Source: Hyparrhenia diplandra
Taxonomy: Eukaryota; Streptophyta; Magnoliopsida; Poales; Poaceae
Direction: 5' to 3'
DNA: 64,000 bases
Assembly: GCA_015847255.1 (NCBI GenBank)
Contig: JADLZK010009202.1
Coordinates: 496,001 to 560,000 of the forward strand
The position numbers and the translations under genes are program-made. The notes under the pieces were generated by a model. It saw only the letters and a program-made list of their open reading frames with translations, ran no database searches and was not told the DNA's origin. Below are positions 44,297 to 56,358 of this stretch, piece after piece. Numbering within the stretch: the stretch's first letter is position 1; every line of letters begins with the position of its first letter.

Positions 44297-45902
44297 CACT
44301 ACTGCAGGATCGTCATTTATTCCGGCTCCTTTGGGCCTTTAGTCCCGGTTATAGGACCGGGAATACGAGTTGGGGAATAGAAGTAGAGCAACCGGGAATA
44401 GAGGTAGGGGCTTTATTCCCGGTTGGGGGTACCAACTTAGGAGTAAAGCTCCCGCTGTGCACGTGGTCGGCCATGGGTTTTACTCCCGGTTGTTGTCTCC
44501 AACCGGGAGTAAAGGGTTTTTTTTTTTCTTTTCTTTTCTTTTCTTTTCCGGCCGGTATATACCATTTTTTGCTTCATTTCAATTCTTCTTTGCCAAAAAT
44601 ATGCTTGCTATAATCAACAATTTTCACAATTCTTGTTATGGCACGATTTATCTTGTTGCCAAAAATTCATAGCTGGTACACATATTTTTTAAATCAAATA
44701 AAAAAATCAACATCACAAGCTATACATCTCATCTTTACATCGGCACATTACACGTTATTTCCAATCAGATCACAAATGGTAATTCAATTTTTAATCTTCA
44801 TAATAGAAACACGAAACAAAAAAAGGGAGCTCGAAATCATCATTGCTATGGCTGGACTCCATTCTCTCTTTCGTCTCCACGTAAAACCACGATGGTAGAT
44901 CTACAAGAAAGAACTTGTTAGTTTCACGAAGTGGCAAAATTAGTGTATAACAAAATAAAAGAAATAGAGTATGAAGAAACCTCGTGCTCCAACGTGGCGC
45001 TGTAGAGGTAGCCATGGAGAGCCGCCGCACCTCCCCCCTGCACCTCGTGCTCTCGACCGTCGGGCTTTATGTGAGGAGGAGATGCGTAGGAGGCCGCGCC
45101 GTCGTCGCCAAGGAACGGGAGGACGGGGACGAGGAGGCTGGCCTCAACTTTGGCGGCTACCCGTGACGCCGCGAGCAGGGCGCCGAGATCCGACGAGCGG
45201 GACGGAACTCGCGCGCCGCCGCCCCCACGCGCTCTCCAATGGCGGGACGACGGCGAGGGTCGCCTCGTCCTTCTCTCGCTTCGCAATGGGTGGCGGCGGC
45301 AGCTTGCTACGACGAACGCACCAGTACACACTACATTACTTGTCTTGTTAGCTTGCAAGGCAGCAAGCAGCACTCCGTGGCCCATCGTGGCACTAGCAAG
45401 CGAGCGGCAAAGCAGCAGCCCCATCGTGGAAGCGATTTGGGTGGAGGCAGGAGTGGACCGAGGAAGGAGAAGGAGCGGTAATATACTCATAACTTTACTC
45501 CCGGCTCCCAATTCCAACCGACTATAAGACTTTCACCCCGGCTCATAACACCAGCCCGAGTAAAATTTGGCGGCCACTAAAAAATTTGGCGGGCCATGGA
45601 AATTTTTGCCGCGGTTTTCACATCCCCTCCATCGATTTACTCCCGGTTGGAGTCTCCACCGGGAGTAGAAGTTTATTCCCGGTTTGGGTTAACAACGGGG
45701 AGTAAAGGTCTACATTTACTCCCGGTTGGAGACTCCAACCGGGGAGTAGAGGTCTGGCGCGCGGGATCCTGGGGTCGCATGGCGTTTATTCGGTTGGAGA
45801 GTCCAAGCGGGAATAAAGGTCCCTTCATTCCCCGTTCAATTTCCAACCGGGAGTAACCGCGCGTTTTTAGGCTCGAGAAGAGAAGTCGTTTGTGTAGTAG
45901 TG
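44297..45902. mobile_element. CACTA element 3, non-autonomous, 1,606 bp, nested in CACTA-2
   Basis: The left end is CACTACTGCAGG and the right end, reversed, is CACTACTACACAAACG. A 3-bp duplication TGA lies on both sides (44294-44296, 45903-45905). Subterminal words TACTCCCGGTTGGA and TCCAACCGGGAGTA occur in both orientations near both ends (44350-44515 and 45640-45860). A different motif family from CACTA-1 and CACTA-2 shows that it is a separate family. There is no transposase, so it would need one supplied from elsewhere. Confidence 0.9.
44924..45517 (-). CDS. Open frame in CACTA-3, function unknown
   Basis: A 197-codon minus-strand frame in the GC-rich centre of the nested element. It starts MELGAGSKVMSILPLLLLPR and is rich in Ala, Ser and Arg. 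No domain is recognised, and overlapping open frames exist on the other strand. It may be a captured gene fragment or chance. Confidence 0.2.
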   Translation of the reverse strand: MELGAGSKVMSILPLLLLPRSTPASTQIASTMGLLLCRSLASATMGHGVLLAALQANKTSNVVCTGAFVVASCRRHPLRSERRTRRPSPSSRHWRARGGGGARVPSRSSDLGALLAASRVAAKVEASLLVPVLPFLGDDGAASYASPPHIKPDGREHEVQGGGAAALHGYLYSATLEHEVSSYSISFILLYTNFATS

Positions 45903-45949
45903 TGATATGTCTTGAGGAGAAAAAGTTTGAAGGCATTTGGAAAAAAAAA

Positions 45950-46369
45950 TCCTACGCCGAGTGCCATTGGGGGGCACTCGGCTTAGACCCTCTAAGACAA
46001 GTGTTTTTTTCCCGAACTCGGCAAAATAAAAAATAAGCCGGGTGTCGCACTCTTAGCCGACTGCCATATTTTTGGCACTCGGCTTAGAAGTGACGGAGGG
46101 GCCGACGGCGTCCGAGGGCGCACGGTTGAAACTTCCGTTGGCGAGTGGCGACGTTAGGCACTCGGCTTATCTAGCCTCTAAGCCGAGTGTTGTTCCTAAG
46201 CCGAGTGCCCCCGGTTTTAGCACTCGGCTTATCGTGTCTAAGCCGAGTGTTGATTTTGGCCGTGTGCCCGTTGCTGAGGCACTCGGCTTAGAGGCTCTAA
46301 GCCGAGTGCCCAATATATGGCACTCGGCTTAGGACCGGGCACACGGCCAAGGTGCCGTTTCCGGTAGTG
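45950..46369. repeat. CACTA-2 right subterminal array and terminus
   Basis: More than ten copies of GCCGAGTGCC/GGCACTCGGC in both orientations, ending in TTCCGGTAGTG at 46359-46369. Confidence 0.9.
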
Positions 46370-46372
46370 GGG

Positions 46373-46847
46373 AATGGGTGGCCTTGGAAAAACCACCTTA
46401 GTTGGTGGTGTTTATCAAAGCTCAAAACTAAGTGATAAGTTTGAGAAGTATGCTTTTGTCACAATTATGCGTCCTTTCAATCTTGAAGAGCTCCTTAGGA
46501 GCTTGGCCGCGCAACTACATGAAGGATCTTCTAAGAAGGAAGAATTATTAGAAAATAGAATCAGGAATGAAAAATCATTAGCATCGATGGAAGTCGACAA
46601 GTTGACTAAGGTGTTGAGAAGGCTACTAGAGAACAAAAGTTCTTTGATTGTTCTAGATGATTTCTTTGAGACCTCGGAATGGGACATGATAAAACCAAGG
46701 TTATTACCTCTATTGGCAAAGACAAGCCGAATCATTGTGACTACCAGGGAAGAGAATATTGCCAACCACTGCTCTGGAAAACATGGAGTTGTGCGCAACC
46801 TTCAAGTTCTTCAGCCAGATGATGCACTTCACCTCTTGAGTGAAAAG
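46373..46847 (+). pseudogene. NLR copy B, second exon, 3' piece (P-loop to RNBS-B)
   Basis: The exon resumes with MGGLGKTTLVGGVYQSS and continues FEKYAFVTIMRPF, SSLIVLDDFFETSEWD, SRIIVTTREENIANHC and VLQPDDALHLLSEK. The donor is AAG|GTAACG at 46847/46848. It has no stop of its own and keeps the frame that copy A lost near 9480. With the 5' piece (33845-34116) it makes one NB exon. Confidence 0.93.
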
Positions 46848-48356
46848 GTAACGTAAATGTCCTCCAATTTTGTTGGTTTGATTATAATAGCATTGACTTT
46901 AGAATAGTCCATTTTTTATTATCGAGAGAGTGATTTGGGCATGGAACTTCAAACCCAAAAGTTTTTTTACAACTCAGTTGTCAAACTGTTCACAACTAGC
47001 CATCTAGCTATTTTGAAGGTGGTATTCGTTTAGCCAACGACCTGTGGCAGTTGGGCCTACTTGTCTTTTTTTTTGCCCCACAATGTCCTCTAGCTTGAAC
47101 CGCAGTCCTCTACCCTTCTCCCAACTACTCTCCTGTAATTTCCATTACCTATTTCGTTTGGTTCACCCACTATGCCCACTTGAGTGCCATCTACATGCTT
47201 GGACATGGCGCACACCATTTCCATCACCACCATGGACCTAGCACCAACTCTGGAGGGCCGCTGCAGCTAGTGTGCACTTGTACTCCCTTGCACCGCCCTC
47301 TGCCACATTTTGGCATAAAACTGATGTTAGGCGTGGCATGATTGGGCATAGGTTCAATTTGGGACGTCCAAGCTCAAAAGAGGGATGGAGTCTTGTGAAA
47401 AAAGAGGGGTGGAGGCTGATATCCGAGGTGCGTGTAAGCTCACTACAGGATTGTTCGATAGAGAAGAAGCCAAGGTCGTCTCCCATGGAAAATCCAAGTG
47501 GTAGTGCACAACCAGGGATGGGAATAGTGAGGGCGGCCCTACTCTAGCAACAACTAGGCTCATAGAAGTAGTTGAGGAGGGCCACGGCATTGCACTTGAG
47601 GTCATTGTGGGGCATGGGGAGCTGGCAGACGTCCCCATGGTGGCACTTAGACACTTGGCGAGTGATGTGCACTTTGTGAGCTGGCGGCAGGATGTGAGTG
47701 AGCCTTGATTACACAAAGGAAATGGGAGCATGCGGTAGGGAGGTGGATGGAAGATGAATGCAGCAGTATGGATGGCTAAGCTTATGGCTATAACAAGGAT
47801 GGAACATGCATGGTGGTATAGTAATGCAGACGGGCATGGGTTGTGGGACATGGAGCATTGGATTCAGCTTGTGTGTGACATGAAGCATTAGACTCGAGGC
47901 CTCGATAACATCTTCTGGAGATCACACAGGGATTGTGTGATTTAAAGAGTTGGGCCTGATATGTGACGGGCGAGATTGTTCAGGAAATTGATGCTAGGAG
48001 AGTACAATATATAAGGTTGGAGACACCCTAACAGATCAGACTTGTTTTTTATGGAGTTAGGCCCGACATATTGATTTGTTGTGGGCTCCTATGGACCTAG
48101 ACTTATGGGCGCCTATTCATGGGTGTAGTTAGTTGGGTCAGATCTGCTGTGCACTCTAACAAAATTGAAGGCGCGACTAATTGGCACTAAGAGAGACTGC
48201 GTGTGGGAGAGGAGAAAGAGATGGCACGTGCATGGTTTTGATAGTTGGATGGTCAAAGGCCTGTCATTGTGGAGGTTGTTGGCCAAAACCAAAGCTCATA
48301 GTTCGATGATTGAAAATCAACGTCTTTATTATTTTTTAATATATATATATACATGT
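46848..48356 (+). other. NLR copy B: intron 2, part before the Copia insertion
   Basis: Homologous to the copy A intron from 9512 and, inverted, to 60560-62559. It lacks a segment of about 390 bp that copies A and C share (see 61045-61440). It is non-coding. Confidence 0.8.
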
Positions 48357-50443
48357 TGCGAACACATGGTTGATTTAGGTCACATGTGTTTAGTTTTGTG
48401 ATTGAGTGATTGTCAAAAAGTCAACATTTTACTTCTATTTTTCGTTTATCTTTTTATGCTTCGGCTATGTTCACCGGCACACGTGGAGTGTGTCGAAGAC
48501 GTATCTCTTGGTTCGTGTTGTACGGGTGTGGAGCTCCGAGATGGTAGCCGACGGCGAGGTGAAGGAGCCAAGGAGGACGTGCCGGGCCGACGGGACGCGG
48601 AAGTGAAGGGACGGACGTGAGGCTTTGACCGAGGGACCGGATCGCCGGGTGGCTAGCCATGGTGGTGACACATCCGGGACATCGGCGAATGCAAGAAGGG
48701 CGTGGCGGGACCGTGTCGATCGGGTCAAGGCGGCGGCGTGCAAGCGCAAGCGTGAGGGGAGCTCGGATGACTTGGCGACTTCGGGCGGTCAAGACGGCGA
48801 TGACACGTGTCGAGGAGGTTTGGTGGTTTGCCCTCAAAACCGGGGCGGGTTTGGTGGTTTGGGCCTCAAAACCATCGGTGGCGTGTTTCGCGGGTTTGGG
48901 CCTCAAAACCGGGACGTTCCGGTGGACGGAAGGGCGGCGCGTGGCGGCATCGGGAGGTTGCGTGGAAGCAAGGCTACCGATGAGGTGGCGGCGGCGCCGT
49001 CGGATCAAATTATTCGAGTCGGACTAAATTAGCCTTAGGGTTAGCGGTTCGGCTCATATGTATTTAGGGGTAGTTTGGGAAAGAGGATTTCAGACTATAT
49101 AGCAAGGGGCAGCCCTCTCATCCTCCTTGCCTCTCTTATTTTCGTTTTTAGTTTTCCCCATTTTTAGGGTTCTTGTTTAGAGATCCAAGAACATCAAATT
49201 CGTGGTTTTAAATGCGGTGATTTTCGTTGGGGAAGGGGAGCCCCAGCTCCTCCTGTGCCCTCCGGCTTTTGGATCAATTCCTTCTCCTTTGCTGCGTTTT
49301 TTCCTTGGAATTTTTGGATCTCGTATAGGTTTCTGTGTTTCTGTTCGATGTGTTTCTGTGCAGGCCAGCAGTCTTGATCTTCAGCTCAGCAGGCAGACAA
49401 GACCCTGCTCGACACCCAGCAAGGGGACCTGCCATCGGGCAGGGCACCACCAGGCCGGCTCGACCAGTCACGCACGGCCGCGGGCGGTGGCCAAGTCCAG
49501 GGCGGCCACCTGGCCAGCTCCACCGGCCACGCACGGCAGCGACTTGCCGAGCAGGGCAGGCACCAGGCCACGCACAGCCGCGACCGTCTCAGGGGCAGGT
49601 GGTCTCCCTGCTGCTCGAGCGGCTTGCTCAGCTCTGGGCACGCGTCTCCAGCCGAGAAGCAGCAGAGCGGGTAGGCAGCAGCAGCTCCAAGACAGGTGCG
49701 TCGACCAACCCACCTCCAAGCTCGGTCTCTTCATCAACAAAGGCTCGATCTTTTCTGTGATGTGGAGTTGGCCTTCGAGCCATTCATTTGCTTCTTGTGC
49801 AGTTAGCTAGATTGAGTGAGTTTGTGCGAAATCCTAGCATCCGTTGATCTCAGCCTAGTTTCTTTTTCTCTGCGCCCGCCAAGCTGTTTGTTGAAATGCA
49901 TCAACAGTTTTTCAGTTTTTTCTCGGTATTTTTGCAAGATGTGTTCTAGGCTCTAGTCTTGTATCTTATTGCTTTATTGCAGGCTGTCTAAGTCGTAGAT
50001 TATTAGTTTTTGCAGTAGAGTTAATTTCTTGTCCTAGTTTTATTTATTTTCCTGTTAATTAAAAATCCAGAAAGATCAACTAAAATTTAGTTTTAGCTTT
50101 TCCTGCTTGCTCCCGTAATTCACTTCTAGCATTATTCTTTTAGAGTATTTAATTACTTGCTTTTGCTTTGCATTATCTCAGCTTGAGTGGATTTGCGTTG
50201 GATTTTCTTTCTAGCTAATTATTCCGTAGTTTATTCATTTGAGCTCAATTTCGATCCATCATTGCGTTCGATTCATTGAGTCTAACACTTCGCGTTTGAT
50301 ATCTTGCTACCAGTTAGCACGTGTATCACTCGTATCTTTGTGAGTCCGCTTTTGAGGTTGGGGGTTGAGCCAATGACCCAAAATTGAAAAGGAAAATCGA
50401 GGCTCCCATTCACCCCCCCTCTGGTCGCCGTTTCGGTCCTTCA
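48357..50443 (+). repeat. Copia 5' LTR
   Basis: 2,087 bp. A TATA-like CTATATAGC lies at about 49095. The downstream GC-rich part (49370-49700) has open frames in all phases that also occur in the 3' LTR; these are composition effects. Confidence 0.95.
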
Positions 50444-50506
50444 ATTGGTATCGAGCGGTTAGGATCACTTCCACCCTAATCGGTCCGTGATCCGCAAGAA
50501 GGCGAC

Positions 50507-53500
50507 ATGGATCGTGGTTTCGGCCACTTTGGCAAACCTCCGGAGTTCGATGACGCCAACTATCCCTATTGGAAGATTAAGATGCAAGCACACCTTATGG
50601 GGATGGATTGGAGAGTGTGGGAGATTGTTGAGGATGAGAACTACCAAGTGCTAGCCGCTCGAGTGGGTGAGGAACAAATAGCCCAACACAATGCCAACAA
50701 CCGAGCGAGGAGTGTCTTGTTCTCTAGCCTCAAAGACACAGAGTTTGAGAGAGTAGCCACTTGTGAGACCGCTCGTGAGGTGTGGAGGACACTTGAGAGC
50801 TACCACGAGGGAACCCCATAAGTCAAGGCCCGCCTATATGAGACCTACAAGAGAGAGTACAACAACCTAATCCAACTTGATGGCGAGTCCATCGATTCTC
50901 TCTTTGCCGGGTTTGGACGATCCGCAACAAGGCTGCGGGCAAACAAGCCTTAAGAGAGGCTTGATGATCACGAGAAGGCGTCGCGGCTCTTATACGCCCC
51001 GGATCGGATGGTGTGGGATGTGAAGGTGTCCGCGATCATGGAGTCCGCCAACTACGACACCCTCACACCCGACGAGCTTTACAGCAAGCTCAAGTCCTCC
51101 GAGATCGAGGCCTAGATCCAGGCGAAGCTCAAGAACCCATCTGCGACGAACGTTGCTCTCGTCTCGGTAAGGGTAGTTCAAGTTCTTACGCTAACCCTTC
51201 ACGAGATCTCGTTTGCTTTGTCTTCTTTGGTGTGTGCGCGACGGAGGAGCGGTTTGAGTGCCTTGGGGACGACGAGTTGGCTCGTCATCGGCCGATTCTC
51301 GCGGTTCCACAACAACCGCTTGAACCGGTCGGCGTGGCGGTGCTCCCAAGGGCGGATGCTTCGAGTGCGGCGATCCGGACCACTTCGTCGCCGCGTGCGT
51401 GCCCCAAAAGAACATGGACAAGTACTCCGGCGAGAAGTACAACTCCTTCAACAAGCACGACTCCGACAAGCACAAGGACAAGCGCGAGTACATCGCCGGC
51501 AAGTACAAGTCCAAGAAAGGCTTCGACAAGGAGGCGATCAAGAAGAAGTACCTCAAGCATGCCAAGGAGAACAAGCACGCCGTCTTCGCCTCCCTCAGTG
51601 ACCTCGACAACGACTCCGACGATGGGCAAGCCTCTTCGAGCGACGAAGAGTCCGAGCGCAAGATCGAGGACAAGCTGAACGGACTTTGCTTCTTCGTCGA
51701 CTCAAGCACGGGGGCTTCACGCACCATGGCCCTCGACGGAGCGGTGACCGACGGCGTCAAGCCACACATCAGCGACTCTTCCCCTGAGGTATCTCCTACA
51801 ATCGAATCTCTCACTGATGAGGTTGACTCTTTGGGCGATGCGCTTGTGTGTCAGGAGAAGTTGCTCAAGCGAGCAGCTAGGGAGAGAAAGGAATATAAGG
51901 AGAAGTGGGAGATAGCTGTGAGGGAGCTAGAGTTGGCTAGGATGCCCATGGAGATATCTGATGAGACGGAATCTGACGCTTGTGCCGTGCATATGTCTAG
52001 CATCATGTCTTTGCAATCCAAGTACTCTGTTTTGCTAGATGAGCACGTTGAGTTGAAGGCCAAGCCTACGTTGTTGAGTGCGCGTGCAAGTCTTGTCCGG
52101 GCTTGCAACCGAGTTGGCGAGAGAAGGTTGCCAAGCTTGTTGTGCTTGAGAAGGCCAGCTATAGCACCTTTGTCTTTGAAGTGTGCTAAGTGTGAAGCTT
52201 TTGAGATGGAGGTCATGTCTTGTAGGCATGACAAGGGGAGAGTTGAAGAGGAGAACAAGTACCTTCGCTCTGTCCTGAGTTGGGTGTCTAGTGGAGAGCC
52301 ACAGCTTGGCATGATGATGAGTCGGTTCAAGAGGGGAGGCCGACACATCGGGATTAGGCTTTGCTATAGGTGGGAAGGGTGAAGTTATCTATGGCAAGGT
52401 TGGTCAGGCGAGTGGTTTCAGCTCGAGTGAGAAACCCACAAGCACTCCCAAGTTGACCAAGATCACCCCACCTAAGCCTACCAAACCCATTGTGCAAGAT
52501 GGCATTGTCCAAGAGACCCCAAAGACTCCACCTCCCAAGGAAGCATGGCTTCCAAAACCGAACCACCTCAGGAACCCACTTGACACTTTGCCCAAGATCC
52601 CTGAGGAAACCCTTCCTAAAGCCAAGGCCACAACAAGAGTGAACCATCCACCCAAGAGAGTGAACCAACAACCACCCAAGAGAGAGGTGAGGTATCACTA
52701 TGAGTACTGCCAGAGAGATGGTCACTTGTTTGAGTTTTGCTTTAGGAGGAAGAGGGATGCTAGGCGTCAAGTTGAGTTTGAGAACCGTGACTTGTATCAC
52801 CCACCACTTGGCATGTATGAGAGGGGTGTGCGGTCGGTTCGAGAGGCGGTTTGCTAGGGCGGGGAGGTAGGAGTCCTCGGAGGGCTAGGCCACAGTTGGT
52901 GAGACCCCGTGGTGGTCATGCTCCGCGAGTGGAAGTTGATCCTCGCTTTGGGAGCTTTGAGTTTGACAGGGAGGGAGTGCACCACGCTTTGTTGCGCGTG
53001 GTGAGCACTTTGTAAGAAGGGTCGTGGGATGTTTGTCTTGCCTAACGGCTATCTTGGGCAAGATGGTCAACACCGGTATTCTTCCAAGTTTACTAACCCC
53101 TGATGTTGTGTCATTTGCTCATCCCATGTACTATTGTTGATGCAGGGACGGGAGGTTGGAGGACATGTGGCTCATCGATTCGGGTTGCTCTACGCACATG
53201 ACCGGCAACTCCAATTGGTTCTCCGGCCTCGACCCCATGAAAACTAAAGTGTACATCACTTTTGGGGATACAAAACAGAGGGAAGATTCTATCTCGTGGG
53301 TCGATCGGACTCAACGAGCACTTTGTCCTCAGGGCGTGGCACTCGTCTCCAACCCGCACTTCAACTTTAACATGCGTCTCTCGGCTTCTAGCGTATGGTT
53401 TTGAGGTGCGTTTCAAGGTTGGCTGTTCGAGTTTTGGACTCTCTTGGTAGTCTTGTTTCTTTGGATTGTGCCTTTCGGTCAAGTTTTTTGAGCTGACTTT

Positions 53501-56358
53501 TCTAGAGCCTTTGGTACCTCTCGGTGCTTGGTGGTGGGTCTTCTTCGAGACTTGTGGAAGTGGCATAGGAGATTGGGACATTTGAGCTTTGACCTTCTTG
53601 CAAGGTTGAGCTCAATGGACCTCATCCGAGGATTGCCTAAGCTCAAGTTTGAGAAAGACATAGTTTGCCATCCTGCCGCCACGGGGAAATGGTAGCCGCT
53701 TCTCATTCCCGTTAACGGATCATGACCACTTTCGACCGGAGGAGATTTTTACATATGGACACTTTGTTGGTCCATCTCGGTCCGTCTATTGGTGGGAAGT
53801 GGTACCTTGTTTGGTGATCGTGGATGACTTTTGAGGTACTCATGGGTCTTTTTCATGGAATGTAAGGATGAAGCTTTTGGTTTTGTACGAGATTTGATTT
53901 TGAGGTTGCGGGACTGAGTTGCGGATAACGCCATTCAAGCTATACGCGGTGACAATGGCCTGAGAATTCAAAAACACTCGGTTCAAAACCTTTTGTGCTA
54001 ACCTTGGTCTCGAGCACCGGTTCTCTAGTCCTTATGTGCCTCAACAGAATGGATTTTTTTTTGAGAGGAAGAACCAGGACGTTTGTGGAGATGGCGAGGA
54101 CCATGCTCGATGAACACAAGACTCAGGAGGCACTTGGGGCGAGGCAATCAACACGGCATGCCATGTCTCCAACCGCGTCTTCCTTCGAGCTTTCACCAAG
54201 AAGACATCATATGAGCTACGGTTTGGGAGATTGCCCAAGGTAAGCCACTTCCGTGTGTTTGGGTGCAGATGCTTCATCCTCAAGCAAGGTAATCTCGACA
54301 AGTTTGAGTCTCGATCAGCTGATGGCATTTTTCTTGGATATGCTTTAAATTCACATGCCTACAGAGTTTTTAATCTTGAGACTAATCGCGTTGTAGAGAC
54401 ATGTGAGGTTACTTTCGATGAGGCTGCGCCTTATTCCTCTTACGTGTTTGAGTGTGCGGGAAAGGAGGAGATGGGGCGAGCATCTTTGTGGAGGAGGAGC
54501 GGGGCGATGTTGGGGGGTGATCCCGGCGACTCCACCTCTTGCCCCGATCGACCCTGTGATGGCGACGACTGCTCACGGACCAGACCCTACTACCACTACT
54601 TCCTGGGGTCCCGTGGAGCCGCTCCCTCAGGGCGAGCCGGCTGTACCTGAGGAGGTCCCCGCTCCTGTCAAGGGGGAGGCGACATCTTCACGCACGGCGC
54701 CTCAGCACATTCAGCGCCGCCACCCTCCGGAGACCATGATTGGAGGACTCAACCAAAGGGTAACTCGTTCCAAATCCTATGTCATGTGTCATTTTGCTCA
54801 TTCTGCTTTTCGTTTCTACTCTTGAGCCCAAAGATGTTGACACTTTGCTTTATCGATTCGGATTGGGTCAATGCCATGCATGAGGGCGCAAAACTTTGAG
54901 AGAAACCAAGTGCGGGTTTTAGTTCCACCTCCCTCTAAGTGTCATCCCATAGGAACCAAGTGGGTTTTCAAGAACAAACAAAGTGAGGATGGAGTTGTGG
55001 TGAGAAATAAAGTGAGATTAGTTGCCCAGGGTTTCTATCAGAAGGAGGGGATAGATTATGAAGAAACCTTTGCTCCTGTAGCCCGCTTAGAAGCCATTAG
55101 GATCTTGCTCGCATTTGCAGCTTCAAAGGGTTTTAAGCTGTTTCAAATGGATGTCAAGAGCGCCTTCCTAAATGGGTACATTGAGGAGGAAGTGTATGTG
55201 AGGCAGCCTCCCGGGTTTGAGAGTCCCAAGTACCGGACTATGTGTACAAGTTGAACAAAGCCTTGTATGGGTTGAAACAAGCCCGAGAGCATGGTATGGC
55301 GGTTGAAGACCTTTCTTTTAGCTAAGGGGTTTGTCATGGGGACAGCAGGAGATAAGACCTTGTTCCGCTTAGGAAAGGCAATGACACTCTCCTTGTCAGA
55401 TTTACGTGGATGATATCATCTTTGGTGGCTCTTCACATGCTTTGGTGTCTAGTTTTGCGAGATTATGAGCGGGGAATTTGAGATGAGCATGATGGGCGAG
55501 TTGACCTACTTCCTTGGGCTCCAAATCAAGCAAACCAAGGGCCGGGACCTTTGTACACCGGGGCAAGTACACGAAGGACATCATCCGCAAGTTTGGCATG
55601 GGCGAGGCCAAGCCTCTTCCGACACCCATGTTGACGGCGACGACGGTTACGGGCGAGGACAAGGATGGAGAAATTTGTGGATCAAAGGGAGTTGAAGCAT
55701 GATTGGCTATTTGTTGTACTGACGGCGACACGCCCGACATCCGGTTCGCCCCGCCTCTGTAGCGGCGCTTTTCGGTCTTCGCCGCGCACCTCTCACCTTC
55801 TTCAGCTGTGAAGAGGATTTTCGGGTACTGCGGTTCACTCCCCGAGTTTGGCCTTTGGTACTCGGCTTCTTCCACTCTCTCCACGATTGGTTATTCGGAT
55901 CTTTGATTATCTCGGGTGATCGTATGCATAGAAAGTCTACCTACGGTACTTGTCGGTTTCTTGGTACTTCGCTAGTGTCTTGGTCATCTAAGAAGCTTGA
56001 TGCGGGTGTCGCTCGATCATTGTTGAGGCGGAGTATGTTCTTTGCTGCCGCCGCTTGTTGTTCCCAATTGTTGTGGATGGTTGCCACTTTGAGAGACTTT
56101 GGGTTGAGCTTCTCGTGTGCCTTTGATGTGTGATAGCACGGGGAGCCGTGAGTGTAGCCAAAAACCCCTGTCCTTCACTCCAAGACCAAGCACATAGAGG
56201 TTAGGTACCACTTCTTGAGAGATCACCAGGAGAAAGGGGATATTGATGTTCGGCATATTTACACGGAGCATCAGCTTGCGGACATTTTCACAAAACCCCT
56301 AGACCAATTCCGTTTTGCTCATCTCCGTGGGGAGTTGGGAGTTTGCTATCCCTTCTGA
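50507..56358 (+). pseudogene. Copia gag-pol polyprotein, broken
   Basis: The gag start MDRGFGHFGKPPEFDDANYPYW at 50507 is the Retrotran_gag_2 type. TAA at 50819 breaks it, and the frame resumes ARLYETYKREYNNL. A zinc knuckle (CFECGDPDHFVAAC) lies at about 51357-51400. A Lys/Asp-rich gag tail runs to about 52100. The protease is LIDSGCSTHMTG (about 53170). The GAG-pre-integrase region (LLARLSSMDLIRGLPKLKF) is at about 53600. Integrase pieces run to HFRVFGCRCFI and GIFLGYA (about 54245-54345). RT starts GTKWVFKNKQ, then FAPVARLEAIRILLAFAA and FQMDVKSAFLNG (54950-55180), and YVDDIIFGGSS is at about 55405. RNase H pieces lie at about 55920-56320, and the end DIFTKPLDQF precedes the stop at 56356-56358. 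Many frameshifts. Confidence 0.9.

Larger units (their letters stand above)
34117..46369 (-). mobile_element. CACTA element 2, 12,253 bp, inserted in the P-loop codons of NLR copy B
   Basis: The left end is CACAACCGGAA and the right end, reversed, is CACTACCGGAA. A 3-bp duplication GGG lies on both sides (34114-34116, 46370-46372). Removing the insert restores the GTGTGGGGAATGGGTGG seen in copy A. Both ends carry arrays of CTAAGCCGAGTG/CACTCGGCTTAG. The coding strand is minus, with TNP2 first (about 41110 to 37446) and then a TnpA-like gene with a Transposase_24 domain (about 37310 to 35664). A third CACTA element is nested at 44297-45902. Both genes carry frame changes, so activity is doubtful. 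Confidence 0.95.

Noticed and set aside
48454..49008. 184-codon minus-strand frame
   Set aside because: It lies in the Copia LTR, with an equivalent shadow in the other LTR broken by indels.
49202..49810. Long open frames in the GC-rich part of the Copia LTRs (also 58579-59163)
   Set aside because: They occur in several phases on both strands, are low-complexity, and lie in LTR sequence; composition explains them.
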